From JAAXQD01 sp963790095 (lineage in GTDB: Bacteria > Desulfobacterota > Desulfobacteria > Desulfobacterales > UBA11574): a stretch of 64,000 bases of DNA. The position numbers and the translations under genes are program-made. The DNA is taken from NCBI GenBank assembly GCA_963790095.1, contig CAWBNO010000007.1:35301-99300 (forward strand), read 5' to 3'. This document shows, in pieces, positions 52,075-61,483 of the stretch. Each line of letters begins with the position of its first letter. Within the stretch, counting starts at the first letter, position 1. Under the pieces are notes generated by a model. It saw only the letters and a list, made by a program, of their open reading frames with translations, searched no databases and had not been told where the DNA came from.

Positions 52075-52371
52075 TTATGATTCTGTTTTTTCAAGTATTT
52101 TATAGGATTCCACCTTAATGGACTTGACGCCATCTTCTTCGACGACATTGCCGGTGGCTTCCACGGTTTTGCCCACATGATTTAACATTTCGTTGCCCAT
52201 ATCCGTATCTTCCACTTCATACACCATGCCGCCCTCTGTAACAATCTGATACGTGTCGTTGATGATTCCGGTAATGGTAATTTCATCGGCAAAAACCGGA
52301 TTCGAACAGATCAATGCAAAGGAAAAAACGCAAATTATTCCTGCAACCATCCATCTTCGTTTATTGTTCAT
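52075..52371 (-). CDS. Secreted small OB-fold-like protein, 98 aa
   Basis: A signal peptide (WMVAGIICVFSFALICSNPV, cleavage after FA) leads to DEITITGIINDTYQIVTEGG and HVGKTVEATGNVVEEDGVKS, a beta-rich pattern of OB-like periplasmic proteins that bind small ligands. AAAGGAGG precedes the ATG. I do not know the function. It shares a terminator with the opposing gene. Confidence 0.7.
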   Translation of the reverse strand: MNNKRRWMVAGIICVFSFALICSNPVFADEITITGIINDTYQIVTEGGMVYEVEDTDMGNEMLNHVGKTVEATGNVVEEDGVKSIKVESYKILEKTES

Positions 52372-52739
52372 TTTTCAGCCTCCTTTAATCTTTAATTTAA
52401 AATAAAAAAGACAAGCTCCGACACTTTATAAGCATCCATAAAACCTAAGATGCAAAAGCAAGATATGTGCCAATCATATAACCCATTGAACAGCCACAGT
52501 GAGCCCATTCCCTGTAAGATTGCCCAAGCCGGGTTTACCCCTTGAAACCTATCTGTTTTCTGTTTAACCGGGGTGGAAATCCCCCTTAACGGGGGCTCCA
52601 GGGCGCTTCAAAACACGGGTATTGGATGCCAAGTAAAAGGCGCTTAAGAACTCAAGGTTCCTGGAATGAAAAAAAATTCATGGGGTCAATGTGTGAGAAG
52701 CGATTTTAAAGCCTGTTGCAGGCTGTCATGGCTGCCGTT

Positions 52740-53999
52740 TCAGGGCAATCGGGTGGTTTTATGTCGGATCCTCGATGGATGTTCACCGTCCAAAAGATCG
52801 CTGCCGTAAAGGGCAAAATAGATGGTTCCCGCCGCACCGAAAAGAAACGCAACGATAAAATTTATGGAGGGATCGATCTGCCAAAGAAAAGCCCCCCCAA
52901 AAGCGGCGATTGATACGATACTATCTCGCAAGAGATAGTAGAGGCCGAAGATGGCTGCCTTAAGGTCTTCAGGTGCAAGGTCCATGATAAGGGCTTTCCG
53001 TGTGGGCTCTCCGAACTCCTTGAGGCCGCGCAAGATGAAGGCGAATACCAGGAGGTTAAAGGATTGACAGAAAAACAGGACCAGCGGAAAGAACGTAAAA
53101 AATATAAATGTTATGACGACGAATGGTTTTTTGGTACTTTTATCCGCCAAATACGCCACCGGAATATACACCAGCATGGCGACGGTCATTTCAACGGCTG
53201 TTAGGATGCCGAAAGATAAGGCCGTTACCGGTTCGGCGATGGTTTTCATACACCATACCACAACGAAAGCATAGGGGATTTGTTCACAAAACCGGACCAA
53301 AATATCTGAAATAAGCAATCGCTTAAGGGGGGAGCGCATGTGAGGTAAAAGCTTCAGTGGATTCTTTTCAGGCCCTCTGGTCTGTTTTTTTGTTGAAGTT
53401 TTCGGCGAATCGTCTTCGATAAGAATCTGCTGGAGAACCGTTGCAAGAATAGATAACAGAAAGGCACAACCAAAGGCGGCTCGAACCCCATTGCGCTCAC
53501 CCCAGAGTCCGATGCATATCCCCCCCAGAATCGGCCCGAGTGCCATGGGAATTCTTCTCACCAAAGAGTGCATGGAGACCCCCATGGTTCTCTTGTTCAA
53601 GGGGAGGACTCTGGCAATAAGACTCATGGTTGCAGGCAAAGAGACTGCCGACCATGAAAGGAAAAATACCGACCCCAATAAAACCGCCTGCCAAAGGGGA
53701 ATCAGTATGACGATGCCAAATCCGAACATGGCGATGATGTTAAAAACAAGCAGGGCTTTCTTGGTGCCGATCCGGTCGGAAAGGTACCCTCCGGGAAAGG
53801 AATAGAGCGCAGACAACAGGTTGTCGAGACCGTTGAGAAGTCCGATGGACAAAGCGCCGCCCCCCAGGGCGATCAGATAAATCGGCAAAAATCTCTCGGC
53901 CATCCGCTCTCCAATACCCACCAGGATGACCATGCAAAGCAATCCCACCGTACTTTTTCGGAGACCGAGAAAGTCTGAAATATGGGACCGTAGGGACAT
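52740..53999 (-). CDS. MFS transporter, about 419 aa
   Basis: Twelve hydrophobic segments with the MFS motif A (GGYLSDRIGTKKALLVF) after helix 2 and a related loop YLADKSTKKPFVVI in the second half. Start MSLRSHISDF at 53999 (GAGG upstream) is preferred over the ATG 15 bp before. Substrate unknown; drug or metabolite efflux is usual for this group. It is followed by no partner gene; the cupin gene lies upstream on the same strand. Confidence 0.88.
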   Translation of the reverse strand: MSLRSHISDFLGLRKSTVGLLCMVILVGIGERMAERFLPIYLIALGGGALSIGLLNGLDNLLSALYSFPGGYLSDRIGTKKALLVFNIIAMFGFGIVILIPLWQAVLLGSVFFLSWSAVSLPATMSLIARVLPLNKRTMGVSMHSLVRRIPMALGPILGGICIGLWGERNGVRAAFGCAFLLSILATVLQQILIEDDSPKTSTKKQTRGPEKNPLKLLPHMRSPLKRLLISDILVRFCEQIPYAFVVVWCMKTIAEPVTALSFGILTAVEMTVAMLVYIPVAYLADKSTKKPFVVITFIFFTFFPLVLFFCQSFNLLVFAFILRGLKEFGEPTRKALIMDLAPEDLKAAIFGLYYLLRDSIVSIAAFGGAFLWQIDPSINFIVAFLFGAAGTIYFALYGSDLLDGEHPSRIRHKTTRLP

Positions 54000-54030
54000 A
54001 ACTCTGAACCTCAATAAGTTGAGTCAGGCT

Positions 54031-54351
54031 TTAAATAGGCGGCGCAATGGTCACGAGTACACGCATTTTGCTTGTTGCCCGGATGCCGTGGGGTTCGCTG
54101 ATATCCGAAATCAGAACGTCTCCAGGGTTGGCCGGAAACTCATTGTCGTCTTTCCCCAGAAACACACCGTTGCCTTCGAGCACCACGATACTGAGCTGGC
54201 CTTCGATGTCGTGGGAATGGATGGGAAGTTCTTGACCGGCGTTAAAATTGAAGTTCAAAACCTTAAAATACGGGGAGTCGTGAACCAACAATCTTTTCAT
54301 GGCCTTATCCCCAAACCCGCTCTCTTTAAACACTTCAACTCTTTTTAACAT
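54031..54351 (-). CDS. Single-domain cupin protein, 106 aa
   Basis: The ATG at 54351 has AGGAG upstream. Cupin motif 1 is PIHSHDIEGQLSIVVLEGNG and motif 2 is NPGDVLISDISEPHGIRATS, with His and Glu ligands for one metal ion. These small cupins act as sensors, isomerases or dioxygenase-like proteins. No partner enzyme identifies the role. It is 31 bp before the MFS gene in transcription order, so a shared transcript is likely. Confidence 0.88.
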   Translation of the reverse strand: MLKRVEVFKESGFGDKAMKRLLVHDSPYFKVLNFNFNAGQELPIHSHDIEGQLSIVVLEGNGVFLGKDDNEFPANPGDVLISDISEPHGIRATSKMRVLVTIAPPI

Positions 54352-54620
54352 GGCTGATTCTCCTTTCTTTTTCATATATTAACATTTAGCTACCTAAAAG
54401 ACCATGGTGTTTGTGTGGTTGCATTGACTTGGGTCAAAATTCTTTTAAATGACCGATAATTCTAAAACCGAAGTTTGGCGATGGTGAGCCCTGACTGCCC
54501 GGATCCAACAATTCTGGTTCCAGCCGACGGCAACCTCCGTCTTGACATCAACCGGTTTTGTTTAATACGCTGATGCCTGTCACATTCGAAATGACGAACA
54601 TCTTTTGGGATTCCAATTTT

Positions 54621-54690
54621 GACGGTTTCGTAAAAAGTCTTTTGTGAGCGACAGCGAGCAAAACAGATTTTTTACGAGCTTATCAATTTT
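54621..54690. repeat. Foldback repeat element, short copy
   Basis: TTTCGTAAAAAGTCTTTTG (54626-54644) pairs with CAAAACAGATTTTTTACGAG (54659-54678), hairpin loop AGCGACAGCGAG. Related to the ends of the element at 6034-6213. Confidence 0.65.
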
Positions 54691-54839
54691 GATCACCCGA
54701 AAAAAATGATTTTAGAGTTAATGATCGAGGAAAAACAGCGAAATAGTGCTGGAAAGGATCATCCAGGATGATCAAAAAGGCGACACGCTGATCCTCTAAC
54801 GTGCCATGGGTTTATTTATTTGAATTTAAGGAGCAGAGG

Positions 54840-55763
54840 ATGGAAAAGAAAATACTTCTGGCCGTGGATGATTCACGGCACTCAAAAAATGCGATTCACT
54901 ATGCTGTTAGTGTGTCTTCTTTTGTCAAAAACTTACATTATGTGCTTTTTCATGTTCAGCCGGCCATATCTCTTTTTTTGAAGGATGAGGCCAAGAAAAG
55001 CTTAACGGCAAAAAGCGAGCTGGATAATGTGCTGAAAAAGAATGACCAATCCGCTCGCCGTCTTCTCGAGAGCTACCGAGATAAAATGGCGCAGATGGGA
55101 ATTGTTTCCCATGGAGTCGAAATGGTCACCCAAGCCAGAAAATTGGGTTTGGCCAAAGATATCATCGATTTTGGTCAAAACCGGAATTTTGACGCCATTG
55201 TGGTCGGTCGCAGGGGGTTGTCGCGCCTTCAAGAGATGTATATGGGAAGTGTTACCTCCAATGTGCTGGAACATTCACAGGTCATTCCGGTTTGGCTGGT
55301 GGATGGAGACGTCGGCACCACCAAAATTTTGCTGGCCATTGATGGCTCTGAAAGCTCCCTTCGCACCATAGATCACGTCCGTTTCATGATTTCCAACAAC
55401 CCGGAAGTCCATTTTACCCTGTTACATGTTGCCAGCAGTGCTCGAAATTTTAATCCGGATCAAGAACCCAACCCGGAGTTGGAACAAATCCTTGCCCAGG
55501 GCGACAAAGCATGTATCGAGCAGTTCTATCCCTATGCAATACAAAAGTTTAAAGAAGTTGGGATTTTGGAAAACCAGATTGAGATGAAAACAGTCAAAGG
55601 CGGCCGTCAAGCCGGAAAAGCCATACTCGATTTTGCCCAGAAAGGAAATTACGGTACCATTGTTATGGGCAGACGAGGTATTAGCAAAGCATTTTTCATG
55701 GGCAGTGTTTCCCGATATATCATCAACAGGATTTCAAATTGTGCCCTTTGGATTGTTCCATAA
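54840..55763 (+). CDS. Tandem universal stress protein (UspA x2), 307 aa
   Basis: AAGGAG precedes the ATG at 54840 (MEKKILLAVDDSRHS). Two UspA domains follow each other: the first ends at DAIVVGRRGLSRLQEMYMGS and SNVLEHSQVIPVWLVDG, the second has KILLAIDGSESSLRTIDH and GTIVMGRRGISKAFFMGSVS. The GxxGx9GS ATP-binding signatures are intact in both halves. They probably bind ATP and act in stress responses. It is a single gene. Confidence 0.92.
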   Translation: MEKKILLAVDDSRHSKNAIHYAVSVSSFVKNLHYVLFHVQPAISLFLKDEAKKSLTAKSELDNVLKKNDQSARRLLESYRDKMAQMGIVSHGVEMVTQARKLGLAKDIIDFGQNRNFDAIVVGRRGLSRLQEMYMGSVTSNVLEHSQVIPVWLVDGDVGTTKILLAIDGSESSLRTIDHVRFMISNNPEVHFTLLHVASSARNFNPDQEPNPELEQILAQGDKACIEQFYPYAIQKFKEVGILENQIEMKTVKGGRQAGKAILDFAQKGNYGTIVMGRRGISKAFFMGSVSRYIINRISNCALWIVP

Positions 55764-55915
55764 TGTCTCTATTTAGAAATTTTAAACATAAAATAAAGAA
55801 TATTTCATTCCCAAAAGAATTCAACGCATGATCTCTTATTGGAGGCCGGCGTATTTTTAGTTTCCGGCGACGTTTTGGTATCGGTTTTATGCGCCTTCTG
55901 CCCATTGAATCGCAA

Positions 55916-56659
55916 CTATAACGATTTATGCATAATAACATCATTTCCAGAGATTGCCAGAAGCAACCCGCGGCGATTGGTGGCTTTTGCAACCCGAAGC
56001 CACTTTTCTTTGGTTAAGCCCCGGGCCAATGTGGTAAGCAGCAAGGCACCTTTGAGTTTCTCGCTTCCTTTCATAATCATAAACTGGCGATGGTTGGTGA
56101 AGGCAAACAGAAGATGCCCGTTGGACAGCAAGAAATTGTAGTCTCCCGGATACTGGTCGATCATCTGTGTGATACTGTCGGACAATGCCTCGAAAAGCAT
56201 CGTTGGCTCTGCTGAATGCCTTCGATGGCCTTCAATATGGTCCCGGAGGTATTCAAAAGCCCTGGCCGAGTCGCTTACAGCATCTTCAATGGGCTCACCG
56301 GGGCTACGGTAGGATTCAATGGCCGGCGCCTTGCCGTTATGGGCAAAAATCCAATTATGTCCACCGAATTTTAGAACAAAGGGATGGGCATGGCACTCGT
56401 CTATGAGCCCGCTGGTCCGAAAACGGAGATGGCAGATGATAATTTTGCTCTTTACGACGCGGGCCAGCCTTTGAAAACTGTCGTGCAATTGGCCTGAATA
56501 GAAAATTTGCTCAGCCGATTTTTCAACCAAGGCATTGTGTTTACGAAAAAAACCAATGCCCCAGCCATCCATGTTCTTTTTGGCCCGAACTGCAAAAATC
56601 GGTAGGAATTCCGGAGCCGAATAATCTTTTTTGGCAGACAAAGCAAAGAGATCACACAT
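55916..56659 (-). CDS. Class-II glutamine amidotransferase (GATase_4), paralogue A, 247 aa
   Basis: It starts MCDLFALSAKKDYS: Cys2 is the N-terminal nucleophile of class-II amidotransferases. Other landmarks: NMDGWGIGFFRKHNALVEKS, IICHLRFRTSGL with the Arg of the glutamine site, HAHPFVLKFGGHNWIFAHNG and the terminal TNRRGLLLAISGND. Such YafJ-like domains free ammonia from glutamine for a partner ligase. A paralogue and an amidoligase lie next on the same strand (56956-58983), which fixes the likely job. Confidence 0.88.
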   Translation of the reverse strand: MCDLFALSAKKDYSAPEFLPIFAVRAKKNMDGWGIGFFRKHNALVEKSAEQIFYSGQLHDSFQRLARVVKSKIIICHLRFRTSGLIDECHAHPFVLKFGGHNWIFAHNGKAPAIESYRSPGEPIEDAVSDSARAFEYLRDHIEGHRRHSAEPTMLFEALSDSITQMIDQYPGDYNFLLSNGHLLFAFTNHRQFMIMKGSEKLKGALLLTTLARGLTKEKWLRVAKATNRRGLLLAISGNDVIMHKSL

Positions 56660-56807
56660 GAGTATTGCCTGAAAATATCTATTTTACATGCCAATATCCA
56701 GGTTTTTTGCAGCCTCGTATCAATGAGCCGCAATGATGCTGGTTGCTTGTTACTGGATGCTGGTTAGATAAGGAAAAGATAGTTCTTGTTTTTTATAGTA
56801 TTCAGAA

Positions 56808-56957
56808 ACCAGAACCCAGTATCAAGTATCGAATACCCAGTAACGAGAAACCAGTAACCAGCAACGAGTAAGCAGTAACCAGCAACGAGAAACTATCAAT
56901 CAGTAACGACAATACCAGTAACGAGAAACCAGTAACGAGAAACCAGTAACCAGAATT
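56808..56957. repeat. Degenerate minisatellite (CCAGTAACGAGAAA units)
   Basis: About ten imperfect units of the word CCAGTAACGAGAAA or CCAGTAACCAGCAACGAG in 150 bp. It separates the two amidotransferase genes and extends to the stop of the second. No reading frame is kept. Confidence 0.75.
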
Positions 56958-57696
56958 AAACGTCACCGGCATACAGCACATTCGGACCGGCAATCACCAA
57001 AAGTTCACCTTGGGATTGTGGGTCCGGTGTTATGGGATGCCAATCGGTGAGACTCAGCCCTTCCTTGATGGAAGTAACCAGCAAAATATCTCCCATACTT
57101 TCGGACACCTTGAGAATCATCAGTTGTCGGAAGTTACAAAAGGCAAAGAGAAACGATTCATTGGCAAGAAAAAAGGTGTATTTCCCGGGATAGTCATCTA
57201 AAAGCTCTTGGATAGCGATGCGCAGCGCAATGTATACACTGATGTACGGATTCTTGCGGTGCAGTAATATCAGTTGATCTCTTAAGTATTCGAAAATTCT
57301 GGCTGTATAGACATCGATTTCCAGCCGCGGCGTTTCTCGGGTCTTATATGCATTAATGTTTTCAACAACTCCCACCTGGGCAAACAACCAGTCGTGATCC
57401 AGAAAGGTAAGCTTGAAGGGGTGGAGTTGCGCACTGTGGTGACCGCCGCTCTTCGGGCAGTTGATATGGGATATAATGATCCGGCTGTCGATGACCCGGG
57501 CAAGTCTCTGAAAGCTTTCGTGAACTTGTTGCTCGCTAAACACCTGCTCCTCGGATTTTTCCACCAAAGCCTGATCCTCACGAAAAAAACCGATACCCCA
57601 TCCGTTCATGTTTTCACTGCCCTTTTCTGCGAAAATGGGCAAATAATTTTTAGGGGTATAGTTATAGCCCGCCGAAATGGCCAATATGTCACACAT
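56956..57696 (-). CDS. Class-II glutamine amidotransferase (GATase_4), paralogue B, 246 aa
   Basis: Begins MCDILAISAGYNYTPKNYLP with Cys2 as nucleophile. The family pieces NMNGWGIGFFREDQALVEKS, IISHINCPKSGG and HPFKLTFLDHDWLFAQVGVV are present. The usual RxxT glutamine-binding segment is changed (HINCPKSG against HLRFRTSG in paralogue A) and the NG pair after FAH is QVG, so its glutaminase activity may differ. It follows the amidoligase in transcription order, 306 bp after the ligase stop, and may form its glutamine-hydrolysing partner. Confidence 0.85.
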   Translation of the reverse strand: MCDILAISAGYNYTPKNYLPIFAEKGSENMNGWGIGFFREDQALVEKSEEQVFSEQQVHESFQRLARVIDSRIIISHINCPKSGGHHSAQLHPFKLTFLDHDWLFAQVGVVENINAYKTRETPRLEIDVYTARIFEYLRDQLILLHRKNPYISVYIALRIAIQELLDDYPGKYTFFLANESFLFAFCNFRQLMILKVSESMGDILLVTSIKEGLSLTDWHPITPDPQSQGELLVIAGPNVLYAGDV

Positions 57697-57776
57697 GATT
57701 GACTCCAGTTCTTATAAGTTCTGCTCGCAACTTTATCAAAATGATGTGCCGATTTATTACATCAATTGTTTTGATA

Positions 57777-58010
57777 TTTATTAGTTAGTGTCCATCCACA
57801 ATTATAAAATGGGCACGATGCGTTTCCAATTCATAAATGAGCAATTTTTGTTCGGATCAAGGCCGCCCCAGTTAAATATGCTTCGCATTTCACGGGGAAG
57901 GCACAAGGGTTTTCGGTGAGGCATACTCCCTGTATGCCGCAGCCGGAAACCCGCGGAGAACGCAGATCCGGGCAAAAAGGGCCATTTATGGATGGAAACT
58001 TATTAGTTAA
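57777..58010. repeat. Foldback element overlapping the end of the amidoligase gene
   Basis: TAGTTAGTGTCCATCCACAA (57781-57800) and TGGATGGAAACTTATTAGTT (57989-58008) are inverted complements with few mismatches, and ATGGGC pairs with GGGCCAT. Inside lies hairpin GGCATACTCCCTGTATGCC. The right arm covers the last codons and the stop of the amidoligase. Confidence 0.65.
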
Positions 58011-58983
58011 ACAATTTAATATGTTTTACTGACTGATTTTCGATCGTTGGTGCCTGCTTGATACGTTCCTGATAGCCGAGCTCCTTGTAAATCTTATAGA
58101 TGGTTGCCAGCCATTTGTTCGCTCCAGAATAGTAATAGATATCCGGAATGTTATTCTGGCTCAACTCGATAAGGAACTGGGTAAAAATAATCCATTGGAT
58201 GGCCTCATCTGCTTTTTCCAGCAGGGCAGAGTGATAGCGAAATTCAATGGTGGAACGATACCAGTAGGAGTGTAGATTCAGACCGTGGTAGCGGGTCCTG
58301 TCGTAGCGCGAATTCACACCACACTTTTCGTCGTAACGGTTTTCAAGGGAGTACCAGAGATCTTTGATTTGGCAATTGCGGCTATCATCATGGCCTTCAC
58401 AGGCATCCAGGAAGGCTTTCACGTCAATTTCCATGGGGCGACAAGTTTCGGCCTTTTTGCGATCTCCCGGAATAAGCAGGTAAAATAGATCTTCATAGTG
58501 GTGAACGATGTGTACAAGCTGCTGGAGTTCTTTACAGTTGTAAGCTGCCGGGTCAACACCGTGATGAACATGCATTCCGCAACTTGCATCGATATCAAGT
58601 CCTTCAACGGCCTTGAGAAATTTAAAAGCATGATAGACTTGCACCAATCCTTCTACACCGCTTAAGATCGGGCTGACCAGCTCAGCACCAGATCTGGTGT
58701 GACCTTTACCCCTAACGGAGGTATCTTTTTCAAAGTGCCACGTGTCCGGGCTGGCGCCAAAAGACAGATTGTAATCCTTGAAAAGATCCAGAATGTGGCG
58801 CCCGTCTTTGGCACGGGATGAAATGCAGTAGGGCTTGATGATACTATTGTCCAAGGGTGTTATCACATAGTTCAGACCGAAAAATTCGATCTCCACGCCA
58901 AAGGTGCGATCGGTAAAGTTTTGGAGCATGGGGTACCGCTTTTTAAGCCCTACAAACAGGTCATCGTGTGCTGCATCCATCAA
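58003..58983 (-). CDS. Amidoligase-family protein (COOH-NH2 ligase), 326 aa
   Basis: The N-terminal motif RTFGVEIEFFGLNYVI (acidic pair for Mg-ATP), the segment WHFEKDTSVRG and SGAELVSPIL, and the central DASCGMHVHHGVD are the signatures of the amidoligase clan related to glutamine synthetase and gamma-glutamylcysteine ligase. STIEFRYHSALLEKADEAIQ closes the active site. The clan forms amide bonds between carboxyl and amino groups and is often coded beside class-II amidotransferases, as here with two. The product is unknown; a peptide-like metabolite or a protein tag are the family options. Confidence 0.88.
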   Translation of the reverse strand: MMDAAHDDLFVGLKKRYPMLQNFTDRTFGVEIEFFGLNYVITPLDNSIIKPYCISSRAKDGRHILDLFKDYNLSFGASPDTWHFEKDTSVRGKGHTRSGAELVSPILSGVEGLVQVYHAFKFLKAVEGLDIDASCGMHVHHGVDPAAYNCKELQQLVHIVHHYEDLFYLLIPGDRKKAETCRPMEIDVKAFLDACEGHDDSRNCQIKDLWYSLENRYDEKCGVNSRYDRTRYHGLNLHSYWYRSTIEFRYHSALLEKADEAIQWIIFTQFLIELSQNNIPDIYYYSGANKWLATIYKIYKELGYQERIKQAPTIENQSVKHIKLFN

Positions 58984-59187
58984 GTTTTATCCTTTTTTCT
59001 TTACCGGACAAACAAGAATCAATAACCAAATAGATCCGGTTTCCCCGAACCACAATTGCCAACCTTCCGGATAAACGGCTATGGGTAAAGTTATGTGAAA
59101 ATTTGTCGTTTGCCGATTAAATTGTTGAGTAATATATTCTAACCAAAATTATCAAAATTATCAAGGATATAATCCTCGATCTTCAGT

Positions 59188-61218
59188 TTAACTGCCCTCC
59201 TTTACAATGATCCGAGCATCTACCACCCGTATTCCGTCCGGATAGGCAAATACCGGATTAAGATCGATCTCGATAATCTCCGGATAGCGCTCGGCTATCC
59301 GGGCCACTGCCATCAGGCAGCCGGCAATGGCTTCTTCATCCATGGCCGGCTGCCCGCGATAGCCGGCAATGAGGCCATAGCCCTTTATTTCACGTATCAT
59401 AGACAGCGCCTCATCATTGGTTAAGGGAAGAAGTCGGATGCTGACATCTTGAAAGATCTCCACCATAATTCCGCCCAGCCCAAACAGGATGATGGGACCA
59501 AACTGGGGATCCCGATTCATCCCCACAATAACTTCCATGCCCGGCGGGGCCATCTTGCTGACCAATACACCATCTATTTGAGATTCAGGGCAATTGTTGT
59601 TGACGGCTGCCAACAGGTCATCGTAAGCGTCCTCCACCTCTTCAGCAGAACTTAGGTTGAGGTGCACCCCCCCAATATCGCTCTTATGCAGGATATCCGG
59701 AGAGCTGATTTTTAGAACCACCGGGAATCCCAGCTCTTGGGCAATTTTTACAGCAGCGGCCTGGCTGTTGGCCAGCGCAAAATCTGTGCAAGGAATTCCC
59801 CGTTTGGAAATCTTCGCAAATGCTTGGTGAAGCGGCAATTGTCTCCCAGCCACAGGAACCGTAAGCGTTGGTTTCTGGGGCACATCCAATGTTTTGCCTT
59901 CGATAACTCTGGCCAGTGCCTTTATTCCCCGTTCAGGAGTGGGGAACACCGGAATTCCTTTCAGGTGCATGAGTTCACTTTCATGGCGTTCTACGTCTGC
60001 CCCGCCATAAAAAATAATCATTTCATTGGCATTGGGGGTCACGACAGAAGCGGCGCCTTCCACCGGATCTCCAAAAATCACCCCCAGGGTATCGTAGTGC
60101 TTTCGGGTGACCTCCATGACGTCACCGAACATCTGGGCGGTGGCATCTCCGGTAAGATCGATGGGGTTGGCTTTTATTGCGTGGGCTGGAATGATGGGTG
60201 TTATGGCCGCCACCAGCTCTTCGGGCAGGGGAGATGCGTCTAAACCTTCCTGCTCAGCCTGATCCATGGCCAGAATCGCGGCACCTCCGGATGTGGTGAT
60301 AAAAAGAATGCGATTGCCCTTGGGTGGTTTAAGATACGCCAGAGCCTTGGCGTAGTCATAAAATTCCTCTGCGGTGTAGGCCCGACAAATGCCATATTTT
60401 GAAAAAAGGGCTTCATAGATGGCATCCGCACCGGCCAGGGCTTTGGTGTGGGATTCCGCCGCAACTTTTCCTTTGGGTGTGCGGCCGGATTTGAGAACCA
60501 CCAACGGTTTTTTCAACTGCTCCACCGCCTGGATGAAACGCTCGGGACGCTTTATTCCTTCAATATACGCGGCAATCACTTCGGTGTTCGGGTCCTGGTT
60601 GAAATAGGCAATAAGATCCGCTTCATCGACATCCGCCCGGTTGCCCATACTGACAAAACTGGCAGTTCCCAGTTTGTCCTCGGACAACCAATCCATCATT
60701 GCAGCACCGACGGTACCGCTCTGGGAAATGAGTGCGATTTTTCCCCGGTAGGTCAGCAGGGGCCAGGACGCACACAAGGGATGATGGGGATTGTTCACTC
60801 CCTGGCAGTTGGGACCGATCACCCGAAGGCCGAATCTTTGCGCCGCCTCAACCACCTGTTTCTGGAGTTCCTCGCCTTCATCACCGGCTTCGCTGAACCC
60901 GCCGGTAATGATCACCGCGCCTTTCACACCGGCTTCACCGCATTCCTGAACTGCCTGGGGTACAAACCGGGCAGGAATGATGATAACCGCCATGTCCGGC
61001 GGTTCCGGGATATCTTTGACGCTTTTGTGACAGGTAAGATCAAGAATATTATCAGCCTTGGGATTAATCGGATAAACAGCCCCTTTAAAGCCGCTGTCTA
61101 TGATGTTTTTCAGAATCTCATGGCCCATTTTGTCCGGGCTGGTTGAGGCACCGATAACGGCCACACTTTTAGGTTTGAGAATTGCATCCAACTGGGTTAT
61201 GGAATCCGGAACCGTCAT
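59188..61218 (-). CDS. ADP-forming acyl-CoA synthetase (acetate-CoA ligase type), 676 aa
   Basis: GGAGG precedes the ATG at 61218. Domains in order: CoA-binding Rossmann (KPKSVAVIGASTSPDKMGHE), the succinyl-CoA-synthetase-like ligase part (LISQSGTVGAAMMDWLSEDK), the phospho-His segment (AAESHTKALAGADAIYEALF), and a C-terminal ATP-grasp domain (FPVVLKISSPDILHKSDIGG, GMEVIVGMNRDPQFGPIILF). Alpha and beta units are fused in one chain. It interconverts acyl-CoA, ADP and phosphate with acid, ATP and CoA. It is followed on the same strand by nothing; a thioesterase-like gene lies upstream. Confidence 0.92.
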   Translation of the reverse strand: MTVPDSITQLDAILKPKSVAVIGASTSPDKMGHEILKNIIDSGFKGAVYPINPKADNILDLTCHKSVKDIPEPPDMAVIIIPARFVPQAVQECGEAGVKGAVIITGGFSEAGDEGEELQKQVVEAAQRFGLRVIGPNCQGVNNPHHPLCASWPLLTYRGKIALISQSGTVGAAMMDWLSEDKLGTASFVSMGNRADVDEADLIAYFNQDPNTEVIAAYIEGIKRPERFIQAVEQLKKPLVVLKSGRTPKGKVAAESHTKALAGADAIYEALFSKYGICRAYTAEEFYDYAKALAYLKPPKGNRILFITTSGGAAILAMDQAEQEGLDASPLPEELVAAITPIIPAHAIKANPIDLTGDATAQMFGDVMEVTRKHYDTLGVIFGDPVEGAASVVTPNANEMIIFYGGADVERHESELMHLKGIPVFPTPERGIKALARVIEGKTLDVPQKPTLTVPVAGRQLPLHQAFAKISKRGIPCTDFALANSQAAAVKIAQELGFPVVLKISSPDILHKSDIGGVHLNLSSAEEVEDAYDDLLAAVNNNCPESQIDGVLVSKMAPPGMEVIVGMNRDPQFGPIILFGLGGIMVEIFQDVSIRLLPLTNDEALSMIREIKGYGLIAGYRGQPAMDEEAIAGCLMAVARIAERYPEIIEIDLNPVFAYPDGIRVVDARIIVKEGS

Positions 61219-61483
61219 TTTTACCTCCAATAGCTTTATAAAAAATTGTCAGGGGCAGGATATTTTTATGGGCTAAATCGCTCAATGGATAATGCTTTTT
61301 TTCAAACCGTGAAAGGTCATCATTAAAGAAATCTCGAATGCCAAACCCAGAATATCGAATTATGAAGGTTTGAAAAAAAAATTACTTGGGCATTCATCAT
61401 TTTTAATTCGATATTCTGCGGTTCAATAGTATCGCATAGGGCGCGGAGCATTCGATCTCTGTCTCCCGATCCCAAATTTATGA

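Noticed and set aside
52298..52312. GTTCGAATCC on the minus strand suggesting a tRNA
   Set aside because: It lies within the signal-peptide codons of the small OB-like protein and no cloverleaf fits.
56808..56957. The repetitive stretch as a CRISPR array
   Set aside because: Units are short, imperfect and have no spacers of constant length.
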